From Aphelocoma coerulescens (Eukaryota > Chordata > Aves > Passeriformes > Corvidae), in the NCBI RefSeq assembly GCF_041296385.1, contig NC_091020.1:36495501-36559500 (forward strand): 64,000 bases of DNA, read 5' to 3'. The notes beneath the pieces were generated by a model that saw only the letters and a list, made by a program, of their open reading frames with translations, searched no databases and was not told the DNA's origin. The translations under genes were made by a program, and so were the position numbers. Of the stretch, positions 17,402 to 47,165 are shown one piece after another (position 1 is the first letter of the stretch; every line of letters starts with the position of its first letter).

Positions 17402-19215
17402 GGAAAACACAGTAACTGGCTAAGCCTACTCAGACTTAACAGAGAGCTGCTTAACACAACCCAGCACAGCCTATGGAATGGAAATGTTGTAGATTTTGGG
17501 ACTAAAAATCCCATGTAGAGGAGAGGACCACAGCTGTAGTTAAACCTTGTGTTTATTTTACCCTGTAGGTACCTGCACCGCTGGAGTTTATAAAGCTATG
17601 AAGAAAACCCCTTGATACTGAAATTCTACAACCTCGTCCTGCACTTGTACATCGACCATGTTTTAACCCAGCACAGGGAGCTCAGCTGCAGAAACAGAAG
17701 GAAGTGAGTTGATCAGAGAAGTGTGGTATTTGTACTGGAGGGATGCGATGCTTCAAGGCCAAGGTTGTGGATTTTGATATCAGCATATGATTATATCACG
17801 GAATTGATTTAACAAGCTCCAATTCTACCAGATGCCAATACCAGTGCTGGGATTCTGGGATGAGCTGCGTTTTTGCTTCTGCATTTCACGCCTAAAATGA
17901 GTCCATTTTGAGTTCTACTGAAATACTTCTTGTCTTAAAATACTGTATTTGCTGGAAGCCCTGCAGGTGGTGGTTGAGGTGACAAAGAGCACGTTAGGAA
18001 ATGTCTTGAGTCCATCTCATGGCTCTTCATTCAGGATGTGCTCTTGCCTGGTGTGTTTGTGTGTCTCAAATATCGGTTTGCTTTCTGATTAACTTCCTTA
18101 ATCCTGGGGGTTTTAAGTACAAAGACAACTGTACAGGACAGGTCTGTGTGTAAATAAGGGATTGTGCTTATCTATGTGTCACTATAAATATGTAAGAAGT
18201 TTTGTACATAGGAAAGAAAAAATGGCTCAAAGAATGTTTTCAGAACTGTTTCCTCCGTTTAAATGCACAGACAGGAGATTGCCATCCATGTGCTCCCTCC
18301 CTCTCCGTGAAGGGATCCCGCTGGTTCCGCTCGCTGCCCGCATCCCGCCGGGGTCTGTGAGGAATTTGTTCCCGGCTCGGGGCCGGGCTGGGGCCGGGGC
18401 CGCCCTCGCCGGTGAGCTGAGCTGTGTCGGGTCTCGGCTGCTGCTTCCTCACTCTGGCTCCTGTGCATCTCCTCCAAACACAGTCTCCAAGCCCCGGGAC
18501 CGCGGCGGGCAGTGCCCCGATCTGGGGCGTTCCTGCAGCCCCTCCGTGCCCGGTGCGGGGGTGCAGCAGCAGGAGGAGGGGGTGCCACGGGCCATCCCTC
18601 ACCCCAAACCCGCGTGGACTTCTTGTTCAAGCTGCTGGAGGATGTGGCTGTTATTTCCAGTATTCTGCTCTACAATATCTGTAGCCTTCAGTGATTCCTT
18701 GAGTGCCTTACGTGGCTTGTGGACAGAATTCCTGACCAGGAAGAGAAAATGCCCCTGGACCGACGCCGGCTCCTTCGCACTCCTGTGCCCCTCGCCCCTC
18801 GCTGGCAGCGTGGGTGTGCACAGGAAGAGATTTAGCTTCGACTCAGGAAATCGCCGTGTGCATATGTGTATTAAACCCTGTATGATGTGCTGTACAGTTT
18901 ATAAAAAGGGACCATTGTAAACTTATGCAAAATGTAACGCAGAGAAAATGGAGGTTTTTGGTCCACTGGCTGGCGTGCCATGACCCGTGTCCTCTAATCC
19001 TACTCCAGAATCATATCCAAAACACAGAACATTGGGTTCAGTGCTGCGACAGCAACCGACAGCCCGAAACCAGGGGCTGGAGCGATCGATTAGAGAATTT
19101 TACAGATATTTTTGTATTGTGATTCCTATGATATATATCGAGAGACTTTCTATTCCTTTGTAAAATACATAAATTATTGTGAACTTTTAATTAAAAAGAT
19201 CTGTTTTAAACCTTC
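17402..19215 (+). other. JAKMIP3: Probable JAKMIP3 terminal exon / 3' UTR
   Basis: A pyrimidine-rich acceptor (ctttttttcag) precedes 17402, and AT-rich UTR-like sequence (TATAAATATG, TTTGTACATA, many TGTAAA motifs) with a GC-rich core continues to an ATTAAA signal at 19190-19195. This fits the last exon joined to the donor at 5345. JAKMIP3 and DPYSL4 are adjacent on the same strand in human, so a 3' UTR ending just before DPYSL4 is expected. Another candidate acceptor is gtag before 17569. The first 38 codons from 17402 are open in phase 0 (GKHSNWLSLLRL to NPM, TAG 17516-17518), so an alternative coding end is possible. Exact exon borders are inference. Confidence 0.5.
19190..19195 (+). terminator. 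Candidate JAKMIP3 polyadenylation signal
   Basis: ATTAAA about 20 bases before the end of a UTR-like AT-rich stretch. Clearly non-UTR, GC-richer sequence of the DPYSL4 promoter starts about 50 bases later. Confidence 0.4.
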
Positions 19216-19546
19216 AAATTAGATGAATTGGTTTGGGGTTGAGGGGAAGGGGAAGCTGGACAGTGACACCGTCCACCCTGGGGGACCAGGAGATGCCCGG
19301 GAGGGCTGAGGCGGGGGGCGTTCAGCTGATCCCCGGGCAGCCAACCCCGCGCTGTCTCTGCCATCACAGACGCTGGGAGATGTCACCTCCCGGTCGTACG
19401 TGGGGACGGGCACGGGTGGATGGGCACCGGGAGGGGCGGGGGGTCCTTGGGCGGCTCTTAACGCGGCGCTGGGCTCTCGTCCCCAGGGCGAGCGGCTGCG
19501 GGAGCTCAGCGGCAGCGGCGCGGGGAGCGCAGGGGGTCCCGGGCCC

Positions 19547-19873
19547 ATGTCGGGGCGGCAGGAGGAGGCTCTGCCCGCCTGCTTTGCGGGGCTGGGAGCG
19601 GGCAGCCCGCGGCCGCGGCAGAAGCGCGGCGGGATGTTCTGCAGCGTGGAGGATGCCTTCGACAACAAGACGCTGAACTTCGCCTCGCTCGCTGCCTCCG
19701 GAACAGGGACACCCGTCGGGGGGCACCGCCGCGACACCCACCGAGGACCAAGCCCCGCCGCGGGACCGAGCCCCGACCCCGACCCCGGCCTCGGCCCCGA
19801 TCCCGGCCCCGCCGAGGCCGCGCCGCCCCCGAGAGCCGCCGCTCCGGCTGCGCTGCCCGACGGCAGCGGGCAG
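19547..19873 (+). CDS. DPYSL4: DPYSL4 alternative first exon, long (CRMP-A type) isoform
   Basis: The ATG at 19547 opens 109 codons ending exactly at a donor (cag|gtaacg), phase 0, so it can splice straight to exon 2 at 22062 and give a 670-residue protein. The leader holds LPACFAGLGAGSPRPRQK followed by GGMFCSVEDAFDNKTLNF, which matches the N-terminal extension of long DPYSL2 and DPYSL3 isoforms (PRQK, GGMFC, VE, KTL in the same order). The rest is Pro/Gly/Asp/Ala-rich low-complexity sequence. It lies 437 bases upstream of the short-isoform exon in the same GC island, which implies its own start site. Use of this exon in tissues is inferred. Confidence 0.85.
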
Positions 19874-19975
19874 GTAACGGGACTGCGCCGGGACAGGGCC
19901 CGGGGCGCCTCTCGGAGCCGGCCTGGCCGCGACCGCTCCGGGAGGGCGAGCGGGGACCTGTCCGGCTGTCCTCCT

Positions 19976-20014
19976 CCCGTCCCGTCCCGTCCCGTCCCGT
20001 CCCGTCCCGTCCCG
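19976..20014. repeat. (CCCGT) microsatellite
   Basis: Seven exact CCCGT units within the DPYSL4 promoter island, 100 bases after the long-isoform first exon. Confidence 0.95.
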
Positions 20015-20309
20015 CCGGCCCGCGGAGCCCCGCGGAGCCCCGCGCCGGGAGCGGGCGCTGGGACCATCCCTGCGGAGCGGGTTTGAGGAGGGCACGGTCG
20101 GCGGGCGCCGAGCGGCCGCTTTTCTCTCGGGGGACAGGACTGTCTCCAGCCCCGCCACCCGGGCTCCGCTCGCCTCCCGCCGGATGGTCTCTGTCCGCGG
20201 CCCCGGGCGCGCGGCGGGGCGGGCGGGGGCGCGCACGCAGGCGGGGACGCGCGGCGGCGGGCGCGGGCACGCGCGGCAGCCCCGCAGACGCGCGGCGGAG
20301 GCGGCGGCG

Positions 20310-31995
<11,686 letters not shown>

Positions 31996-32770
31996 CGCTG
32001 TCCTGACGCTGTCCCCGCCGGGCCCTGCTGGGAAGGGGCCAGCGGGCCGCTCTCCGTGCAGGAGGACAAGCGAGCGAGCGCTTGTCAGCTGTGCCAGCCC
32101 TTCCCTCGTAGGTAGAAAGTAGAGTGATCCCTGAGGTAGCGCTCCCAGCTTGGATTCTCTGTCAGTGTTCCTCCACTAGCTGCTTGGAAAGCCCTTCCCT
32201 GTGCATGCGGCACCGCGACGTACCCAGGGCTGCGGGGTCAGCCGGGCCGGCTGGGGGCCGGGGCGGGAATGAAGGCACATCCGGGCTGGATCACGCTCTT
32301 TTCCAGCAGCACCCACTGCCCGCTCACATCAAAGGACTTCCAGCCAATGAGCACTTCCACGGTTTCCAGTCAGTGGCCTCTGCCCTGGCTGTGCTCCTGG
32401 AGCCACCGTCACCGTGTCTGTCCCTCGGTGGTCACAGCTCAGGGGCGGGTGCAGCCCCGTGTCCTGGGGCAGAGTGGTGCTGGCTCTCCAGGACCCGGCC
32501 ATGCCCTGGGCCGGTGTCAGCCTTGTTTTTTAAAGATTATTTATACAGTTTTTCAAGAACCGAGTGTGAGTCCAATACCCAATACCAGGGCTCGTTTGGA
32601 GGCCGGGTGCGTGCGACACACTTTTTTATAAAGATTATTATAGCCCAGTTATTATATTTAAAGGTGTGTACATAGAGTGAACCTCTGGCCATAGAGCCAT
32701 GCATGTACCTCCAGGAATGGCTTTCCATTCCTGTCTACTCCTTGCTTGGAATAAACTTGGTTGGAAACCA
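31996..32770 (+). other. DPYSL4: DPYSL4 3' UTR
   Basis: Follows the stop without interruption. The first 500 bases are GC-rich, then come AU-rich stretches (TTTTTTAAAGATTATTTATA near 32525 and a similar one near 32622), and an AATAAA signal at 32750-32755. The end about 15-20 bases after the signal is estimated. Confidence 0.75.
32750..32755 (+). terminator. DPYSL4 polyadenylation signal AATAAA
   Basis: AATAAA at the end of the 3' UTR, followed by GT- and T-rich sequence from 32757 onward. Confidence 0.65.
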
Positions 32771-33465
32771 CAAAATGGTGGAAGTGGTTGATCCACCCGA
32801 GTCCATTTTGTTGTTTTCTTGAGCTTTTCTGGGTGAGGCTTGTACAATCCCATCCTGACTTGCAGGTTACTGTGCTCCCCTTGGAGCGGGGGGAGCCTCA
32901 TCATCCATGGTGTGGGCAGAATCCCACCCTTCTCCTCAGCCGTGCTCGGGGCCGTGCCTGCCCCCGGAGCCGCTTGGTTTGCAGATAAACCCACAACCCC
33001 AGGGGTGGGGGCTGGTTTCCCACTAGGCCCACGCTGGTCCCAGGGCTGGTGAGATGTTGTGATGCATCCGTGAGACATCGAATTTCCCTTGGGCACTGCT
33101 GGACTTCAGTCTCCAGCTCTGTCTGAGCCAGGCATGAGAAAGGGAACGGGTTGTGGTGGCACAAGCAGGGATCTGATTTGTGAGTGGGAGCTGGAACAAC
33201 ACATATGGCAGCTCCAGATACACAAATCCATGAATTAGGAATGAACCCACAAATGTAAACCAGGGAGGGATTTAATTTTTTGTTGAATTATTTTTTTTTA
33301 TTATCTGATATGACCTACATTTCACAGCTTAATGCTGCAGTAATTTCTGCATCAAGCATATGGCAATGCATTTGTTTGGGTGTTTTATATTTAATTTTAA
33401 CTTAATTTCATTTGTTGATTTTCTGATTTTCCCTGCAATTGCACTGAAGCAATTAACATCTAGTG

Positions 33466-33543
33466 AAAGGTGTCCCTGCCATGGCAGGGGGTGCAATGAG
33501 ATAAGGGTCTTTCCAACCCAAACTGTTTATGATTCTATGATCT
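33466..33543 (+). mobile_element. CR1 fragment
   Basis: GTGTCCCTGCCATGGCAGG, TCTTTCCAACCCAAACTG and the tail ATGATTCTATGATC. Confidence 0.82.
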
Positions 33544-34407
33544 CTTTTCTTTCTGAATAGAGGTTAAATTACATCAGTAGGACCTCCATAAGGAATGGGA
33601 GAGATAGAAGTCACAGTCTGATGGCAGTGACCTCCCCATCACCCCAACATCCATGGGGTGACAGGGACACCCCAACACCCTCAGCTTGTAAACACTTAGC
33701 AAAGGAAGTTCTGAGGTCTCTGGGCTGTAAATGTCCCTTTTCCCACAGCTGGCCTGGTTTGTACCAGGCCCCTGGGCCGGTGAGGACCCGGAGAGACACC
33801 ATTCCCTCTCCCCCATCACCCGGTTTAGGTCCCTGCACCCTCTGCGCCAGCCCAAGGCTCAAACCCTGCCAGCCCTTCCCTGATGGAGGGAGGGTTTGCA
33901 TTTATTCCCTTTGTCAGGGAACTGTTGGAACCAGCACAGCTGCCCCAGCCTTCTCCTAATGCAGGGATCAGAGCCAGCAGCATCTCTGCAGCTCTCCCGG
34001 TGCCAGGAGAGGCTGAGCTGAGTCCCACAGCTGCCTGCTAATGGAGCCAGAGCCTCCGGGAAAAAACCCCCATGGAACCCACACGGTCTCTGGCCCTAAT
34101 TCCTTTGGACAGCTTTCCTGCAGGCTCTGGGTCAGGGACACTGAGGAGACGCTCCATGCCCTTCCCAGCACATTCCCAGCTCTGCAGCACCGTGGCTGCA
34201 ATGGAGGAGCCCCAAGTCCCCACACTTGTGCCTGGAGTGGGGATGGACCCCTCGATTCCCTGCAGAATAGCAGTACTCCTAAGGGAGCAAATGAGCTGGC
34301 AGACTGGCACTGAACTATCCCTGTGCTTATCCCTGGCTTTCCAGGCTCACTGCATCGTTTTTCTTTATTTTTATTTTGCATGGCTTCCCACTGCCATGCA
34401 AAATAAA

Positions 34408-34660
34408 AAAGAGGGCAGGGTTAGATGGGAGATTGGGAAGGAATTGTTCCCTGGCAGGGTGGGCAGGCCCTGGCACAGGATGCCCAGAGCAGCTGGGGCT
34501 GTCCCTGGATCCCTGGCAGTGTCCAAGGCCAGGCTGGACAGTGGGGCTGGGAGCAGCCTGGGACAGTGGAAGGTGTCCCTGCCCATGGCAGGGAGGAACA
34601 AGCTTTAATGTCCCTTCTCAAGCAGACCATTCTGGAATTCTGTGGTTCTGTGATTTCCCT
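34408..34660 (+). mobile_element. CR1 fragment
   Basis: GTTCCCTGGCAGGGTGGGCA, GTCCAAGGCCAGGCTGGACA and the tail ATTCTGTGGTTCTGTGATTT. Confidence 0.88.
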
Positions 34661-35732
34661 CACATCCAGCACTTTGATCAGCAGCAGGATCAATCACAGC
34701 AGGTAAGAAAGACAAGGCTGGTTGATGAGCCCGGGAGGGTCGTTCCCTGTTTGTCCCCAGCAAATTCCAGTTCCCATGGTTTAGGCACAGTGATAAGGGC
34801 ACGGGCAGGCAGGCACTGAGCACTCCCGGCTGCTGCGGGCGTTTCCATCCCGCAGCTTTTCTTCCCCTGTATTTCAGGGCTGTGTGTGGGAAACTGCCCT
34901 CACTCTGTGACCTTCACCTTTTCCCCCTGTAGTGAACAACCCGGCTGGGGGTGCCCTCGGTCCTTCGGGGACAGCCGGGAATGCCGCCCCAGAGGCATCG
35001 CAGCGGTGGCGCCGGGCTGCGCAGACGGGACCAGTCCGGGCTCACACATCGATTCGTCTCGTGCCTTCACGGCTCCTTTGAAGTGAGGAGCAGCTTTTGT
35101 AGCGAGAGAAATCATTCCTGCACTGAGGGATCAAAGAGAAAAAGCAGAGATCTCCTGACACTTCCAGGGGCTGCTTTTATTGAGGTTAAGATGCAAAATC
35201 CAGGGCTGTGTGAGGAAATACCAAATCCCTGTGAGCCGTGGCTGTTGTGCCCTGCTTGTCACAGCGAGGTTGGGATCCTGCCGCCCTCCCCTCCCACCTC
35301 TGCCTCACCCTGGTGCTCCCAGCCCGGCCACCAGCCCCAGCACCGATGGCAGCGGGGCCCGGTGCGGGCAGAGCTGTCCCAGGCCCGTGGCCATGCCTGG
35401 GGCTCTGGTCCCCACCAGAGCCCGCAGCCCCGCCGTGCACAGGTACAGCCTCCCTAGGGAATTGCCGACAGCGGCTGGCGCTGCAAACGGGACACGGAAG
35501 CGCCTGGTGCCAGCTGCTCCCCTTTTCTGCTCTCCCTGTTTCTGAGGCACTTCATGGCAGTGTCCCGCAGCTCTCGTCCCACACGGCTCTGCAGTACCTG
35601 GGAGCATCCCACCAGCCCAGAGTCCGGCTGGGTCCCAGAATTCCAGCATTTGGATGCTTCCGTGGTTTCATGCATCTACAGCTCAATACCCTGGAAATGA
35701 CACCAAATCCTTGGCAATGTTAAAAATACACA

Positions 35733-35738
35733 TTTATT
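35733..35738 (-). terminator. Candidate STK32C polyadenylation signal
   Basis: AATAAA on the minus strand, inside a UTR-like AU-rich region. A convergent, STK32C-sided transcript end is expected here. Confidence 0.45.
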
Positions 35739-36426
35739 ACTCCACATGTGCAATGGCTTCCGGCAGTATCTGCAAAAACACAACCTTGTCATAACTTAAA
35801 TATTCTGTGACGTGGTAAAATTATCATGCAAGAAAATTACAGGAATGTATTAACATAAAATACAAAGATATATTTACATATATCTGCACTGAAATAATTT
35901 TTAAAAATACCCTCCCAAGGCAGCAGGATTTCAGCACTGTCCAGGGTCAAGTCCATGTTACTGGCATTTTTACTATTATCTTATTACTCTTAGACTCTTT
36001 TTGGCAAGCTCTGGAGTATTAGAGAATTGGCAACAGAAGAAACATCAGGACCTGACATGGCATTTGTCTTCTGCACAAAATTCCCAGTGAAGGCTGTGGA
36101 ATTCAATGCAAACACTTAAAAATATGCAGAGTAACACAACAGAGATAAGAAAACAATCTCATGGCAAGTGATTAAAGGAGAATAATTTATAGGTGCTGTA
36201 GACTTTTCACAGCAGATAATGGCACACACTGTATAAATCTGTCATACAAAAAAATACAGGTATTTAAATATTTATGTACAGAAAATTCCTGTGTTCTGGC
36301 TGTCGTGGAGGTGTAACCCAGAGCTGCTAGTGACATCCTCCCAGCTGGGATTTGGGACCGGGGCTCTGCCACAACTTCACTGTGAGGTTTGCTCAGCAGC
36401 AGTAGCCAGGGCTCAGCCAAAACGAC

Positions 36427-36469
36427 GGCACCAACATGGGCACCAACATGGGCACCAACATGGGCACCA
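36427..36469. repeat. 12-bp tandem repeat, 3.5 copies
   Basis: Exact GGCACCAACATG units inside the presumed STK32C 3' UTR. Confidence 0.93.
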
Positions 36470-39400
36470 CAACCCTGCCATGCCCCCACACCTTTCTCCC
36501 CATCCCCACCCCAGCCTGTGCCATCGGTCAGGGACAGGGAACACCCACGGGAGTGGCACAGGGAGGAGAGAGGATCAAATGCCCAGGACTCCATTGTGGA
36601 TGGGGTGAGCCAGACATGGGACACGCTGGCAGGAGCCACAAAGATGTGCAGGGCCAACAGGAGCGAGCCCGGCGCAGTGGGCACAGGCTCATTACAGGGA
36701 CACGGCAATGGGGACACAAGAGGGGCCCAGAGTGGGGCACAGGGGGGACAGGAGGCCCCAGAGCACTGAAACCCAGCACAGGGCTTCTGACAATGAAAAC
36801 AACACAGAGCTCTTTCCCATCATTTGTCCCTTTTCCAGTTGCTCTTTTCTTGCCATTTCTTCTCCAGGGACTGAGTGCAAACAGGTGTCAGTGAAAGCCT
36901 GGCTCCGACAGGCTCTGGTGAGGTTATGCCCAAATATTATTTAAGATCAAAACCAAGTGCTTCAGTGATGTGTTCACAGCGTCTCTCCCACTCAGCACAA
37001 TGAGCCCAGAGCTCTGTGTCCTGGTGCTGTTCTCGGGGATTCAGGTTCAGCAATGTCCCCAGCACAGCCCTGGAGCTGCAGTGCTGGAGTCCAGAGCTGC
37101 TTTCCCAGGCAGCCAGGATCTGCCCAGAGTGCTTCCCCTGGGAAGGAGCCATTCCCAGGCATCCCCCCAGAAGCTCTCCTGGTTTCTGCTGGGTGCCGCT
37201 GAGCTGTTTTGCACAATGCACTGAAGAAGAGGGGTGCTGCAAGGGGAACAGATGACGGAGAGGGTTTGGGCTGAGAAAACTCAGTTTCAGAAGTGAGTCA
37301 CCTCCTTCCCACACACACCCACCCCCACTTCAGGGCCCACTTGTCTCCTGTCCTAAGGAAAGCGACGAAAACATCAATTACACACGTCCTGTAACTGCCA
37401 ACACCTCTCCTGACTTGAGAGCTTCCGGCTGAATAGGATTTATCTTCATCACTCATCTATGGGATCATTTGGTCAAAAAAATCAGTGACACTCATTCTCA
37501 TTCCAATAGTCCAAAATTTTACTGTTATTTACAGGAAATTGCTAAATAGTGCAATGGAATTCACTGTAAAACCCTACCCACACCAGTGGAGTAAATCACC
37601 TGTAATCCACAACTAAATGCATGGTTTGATCCTCATCTGCTGCGCCAGGATAGAGCTGGTGTTCCAGCTGAGAGATGTGGGATGGAGACACGAGGTGAGT
37701 GCAGAGCCCCGGGCAGAGGACAGGCTGCCCGTGTGGAGAGCAGGGGCTGCTCAGCACAGCAAAGGGGCCAGAGCACGTGGCTCACCTGCACACAAAGGCA
37801 AGCTCTGACAGGTGAGAGAAGGTAATTAGGCCTCGCTGGGGCCCAGTAAAGAGACTGGAACTTACTGGGGGCAGAGAGGGCAGGTTCCTCCAGCACAGCC
37901 TGGGATCAGAGCCAGCATAGGTGCCCTCCTGTCTCTGGGAGAAGGAGCAGGAGGACACGCCGATTTCAGCCCTCGCTCACTGAATGGCCACAGCCCCTGA
38001 GGCGTCATTAACGCAGCTCCAAACGAGGCACGGGGTGTGCAGGACCCATGGCTGACACCAGGGACCCCCGGTGGGATCCCAGGCCTGACAGCATCTACTG
38101 GCTCTGCCCTGAAAATAACCATGCAACTGGACTCAGAGCTTTGGCTCCCCTCCTCCTGCACACCCTTAAAGACTTCCATGAAAACGTCTCGGCACAATTT
38201 CAGCCACACACTAATTCCCACATAAAACTGTCGGAGACACGCACTGTGTCCTTGCTTGTGTAAGATCACTTCGCACCATTCCACCTTTCTGGTTTTTTCA
38301 TGGAAACCAAAACCACAACAAAACTGGTCCTGACAGAATCTGACCTGTTAAAAACATCTCCCATCCATTTTTGCATTAGGAATATCCAGTACAGATGCAA
38401 ACACTGCAGCCTCCCAGTGTCTGGCAGCAAACAGCTGCCGATGGTGTGACGGTGACTGCGGTCCCACCGCACACCTGGGGCACCACAGCAGTCGTGTGGC
38501 ACCACAGGGCTCGGGTTTAGCCACAGTAACCAAAAACCACTCTGCAGCAGGTTAAACAACTAATATAGTGAAGGCCCCTGCAACAAGAAAGGCAACATCA
38601 CAGCTGCAGCAAGGGAAGATTTCCCATCTTATTAAGAAGTTAAGACAGGTATTGGCAAATTATATACAGTACTTGTACTTTACACTGAAAATAAAGTAAA
38701 TCAAAGGGTGAAATTTGATATTCCTGTCTTTCGTAACCAAGCAGCCTTGCAAGGCCACCCTATCTGCCTCCAACAAAATCTCAGCCCGTGATAAACTGTG
38801 TCCTCTGAACCTGGCCACATGGAGCCAGACCCTCCGATCCATCCCACTGCTCCTCACTGCCTGCAGCAGCCACATCAAGGAAGAAAATATTTTAAATGCA
38901 TTCTGCATCTCAAATACACATTTCCCAGCCCCTGAAGAATCCATGGAGTACACAAAACCCATTTATTTGCCTTGAATCGGGAAAGGAACTGACAGGTGAC
39001 GCAAGGACAAGGAGGTGCCTGGGACATCCTTGAGCTGCAGGACCCAAACAGCTGGAGGCTGCCAGGAGCTGGTGCCAGGGAGGCCTCGGGGCTGCTCTGG
39101 TTTACGCAGGGACTGCCCATCCCCAGAGCAGCATCTGTGAACAGGGAATGCCAAAGTCAAACTCACACCACCTCTCTGGCCTTCCTCCCTGCTCCTTGTC
39201 TCTCCCCGTGGGACCCGAGGACATGGCTTCTTTCCCTGTCCTCTCACTGCATTATAAACGTGTAGATCAGCAACTTGACATTAAAACAGAAGGACTACGT
39301 CAGTTGATCTCCTCCCTTGACAAGTTGCATAGGCCGTATCTTCCCCCGACAGGCAGCCATGGTGCCGGGCTGGCGGCCCACGGCCCGGGAGGGCAGTCCT

Positions 39401-39533
39401 GTGGGAACTCAGGTGTGCTCCAGCTCTGCAAGGGGAGCTGCCGGCGCTGTCCGGCGGCAGCGGGGCGGGCTCGGGTGCTCAGCGCACCTGAGGGCAGGTG
39501 AGGGCGCGGGCGGCCTGGCCCGGCGGCCCCAGC

Positions 39534-47165
<7,632 letters not shown>

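Larger units (their letters stand above)
32771..35721. other. Intergenic region between convergent DPYSL4 and STK32C
   Basis: About 3 kb between the two presumed polyadenylation sites. It holds CR1 fragments at 33466-33543 and 34408-34660. No gene recognised. Confidence 0.6.
35722..39533 (-). other. STK32C: Probable STK32C 3' UTR
   Basis: No splice donor is evident right after the stop, and read on the minus strand the far end (36290 to 35730) is typical AU-rich UTR ending with AATAAA (TTTATT on plus, 35733-35738). A shorter form using AATAAA near 38961 is possible. The interval also holds a small 12-bp tandem repeat at 36427. Transcript extent is inference. Confidence 0.5.
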
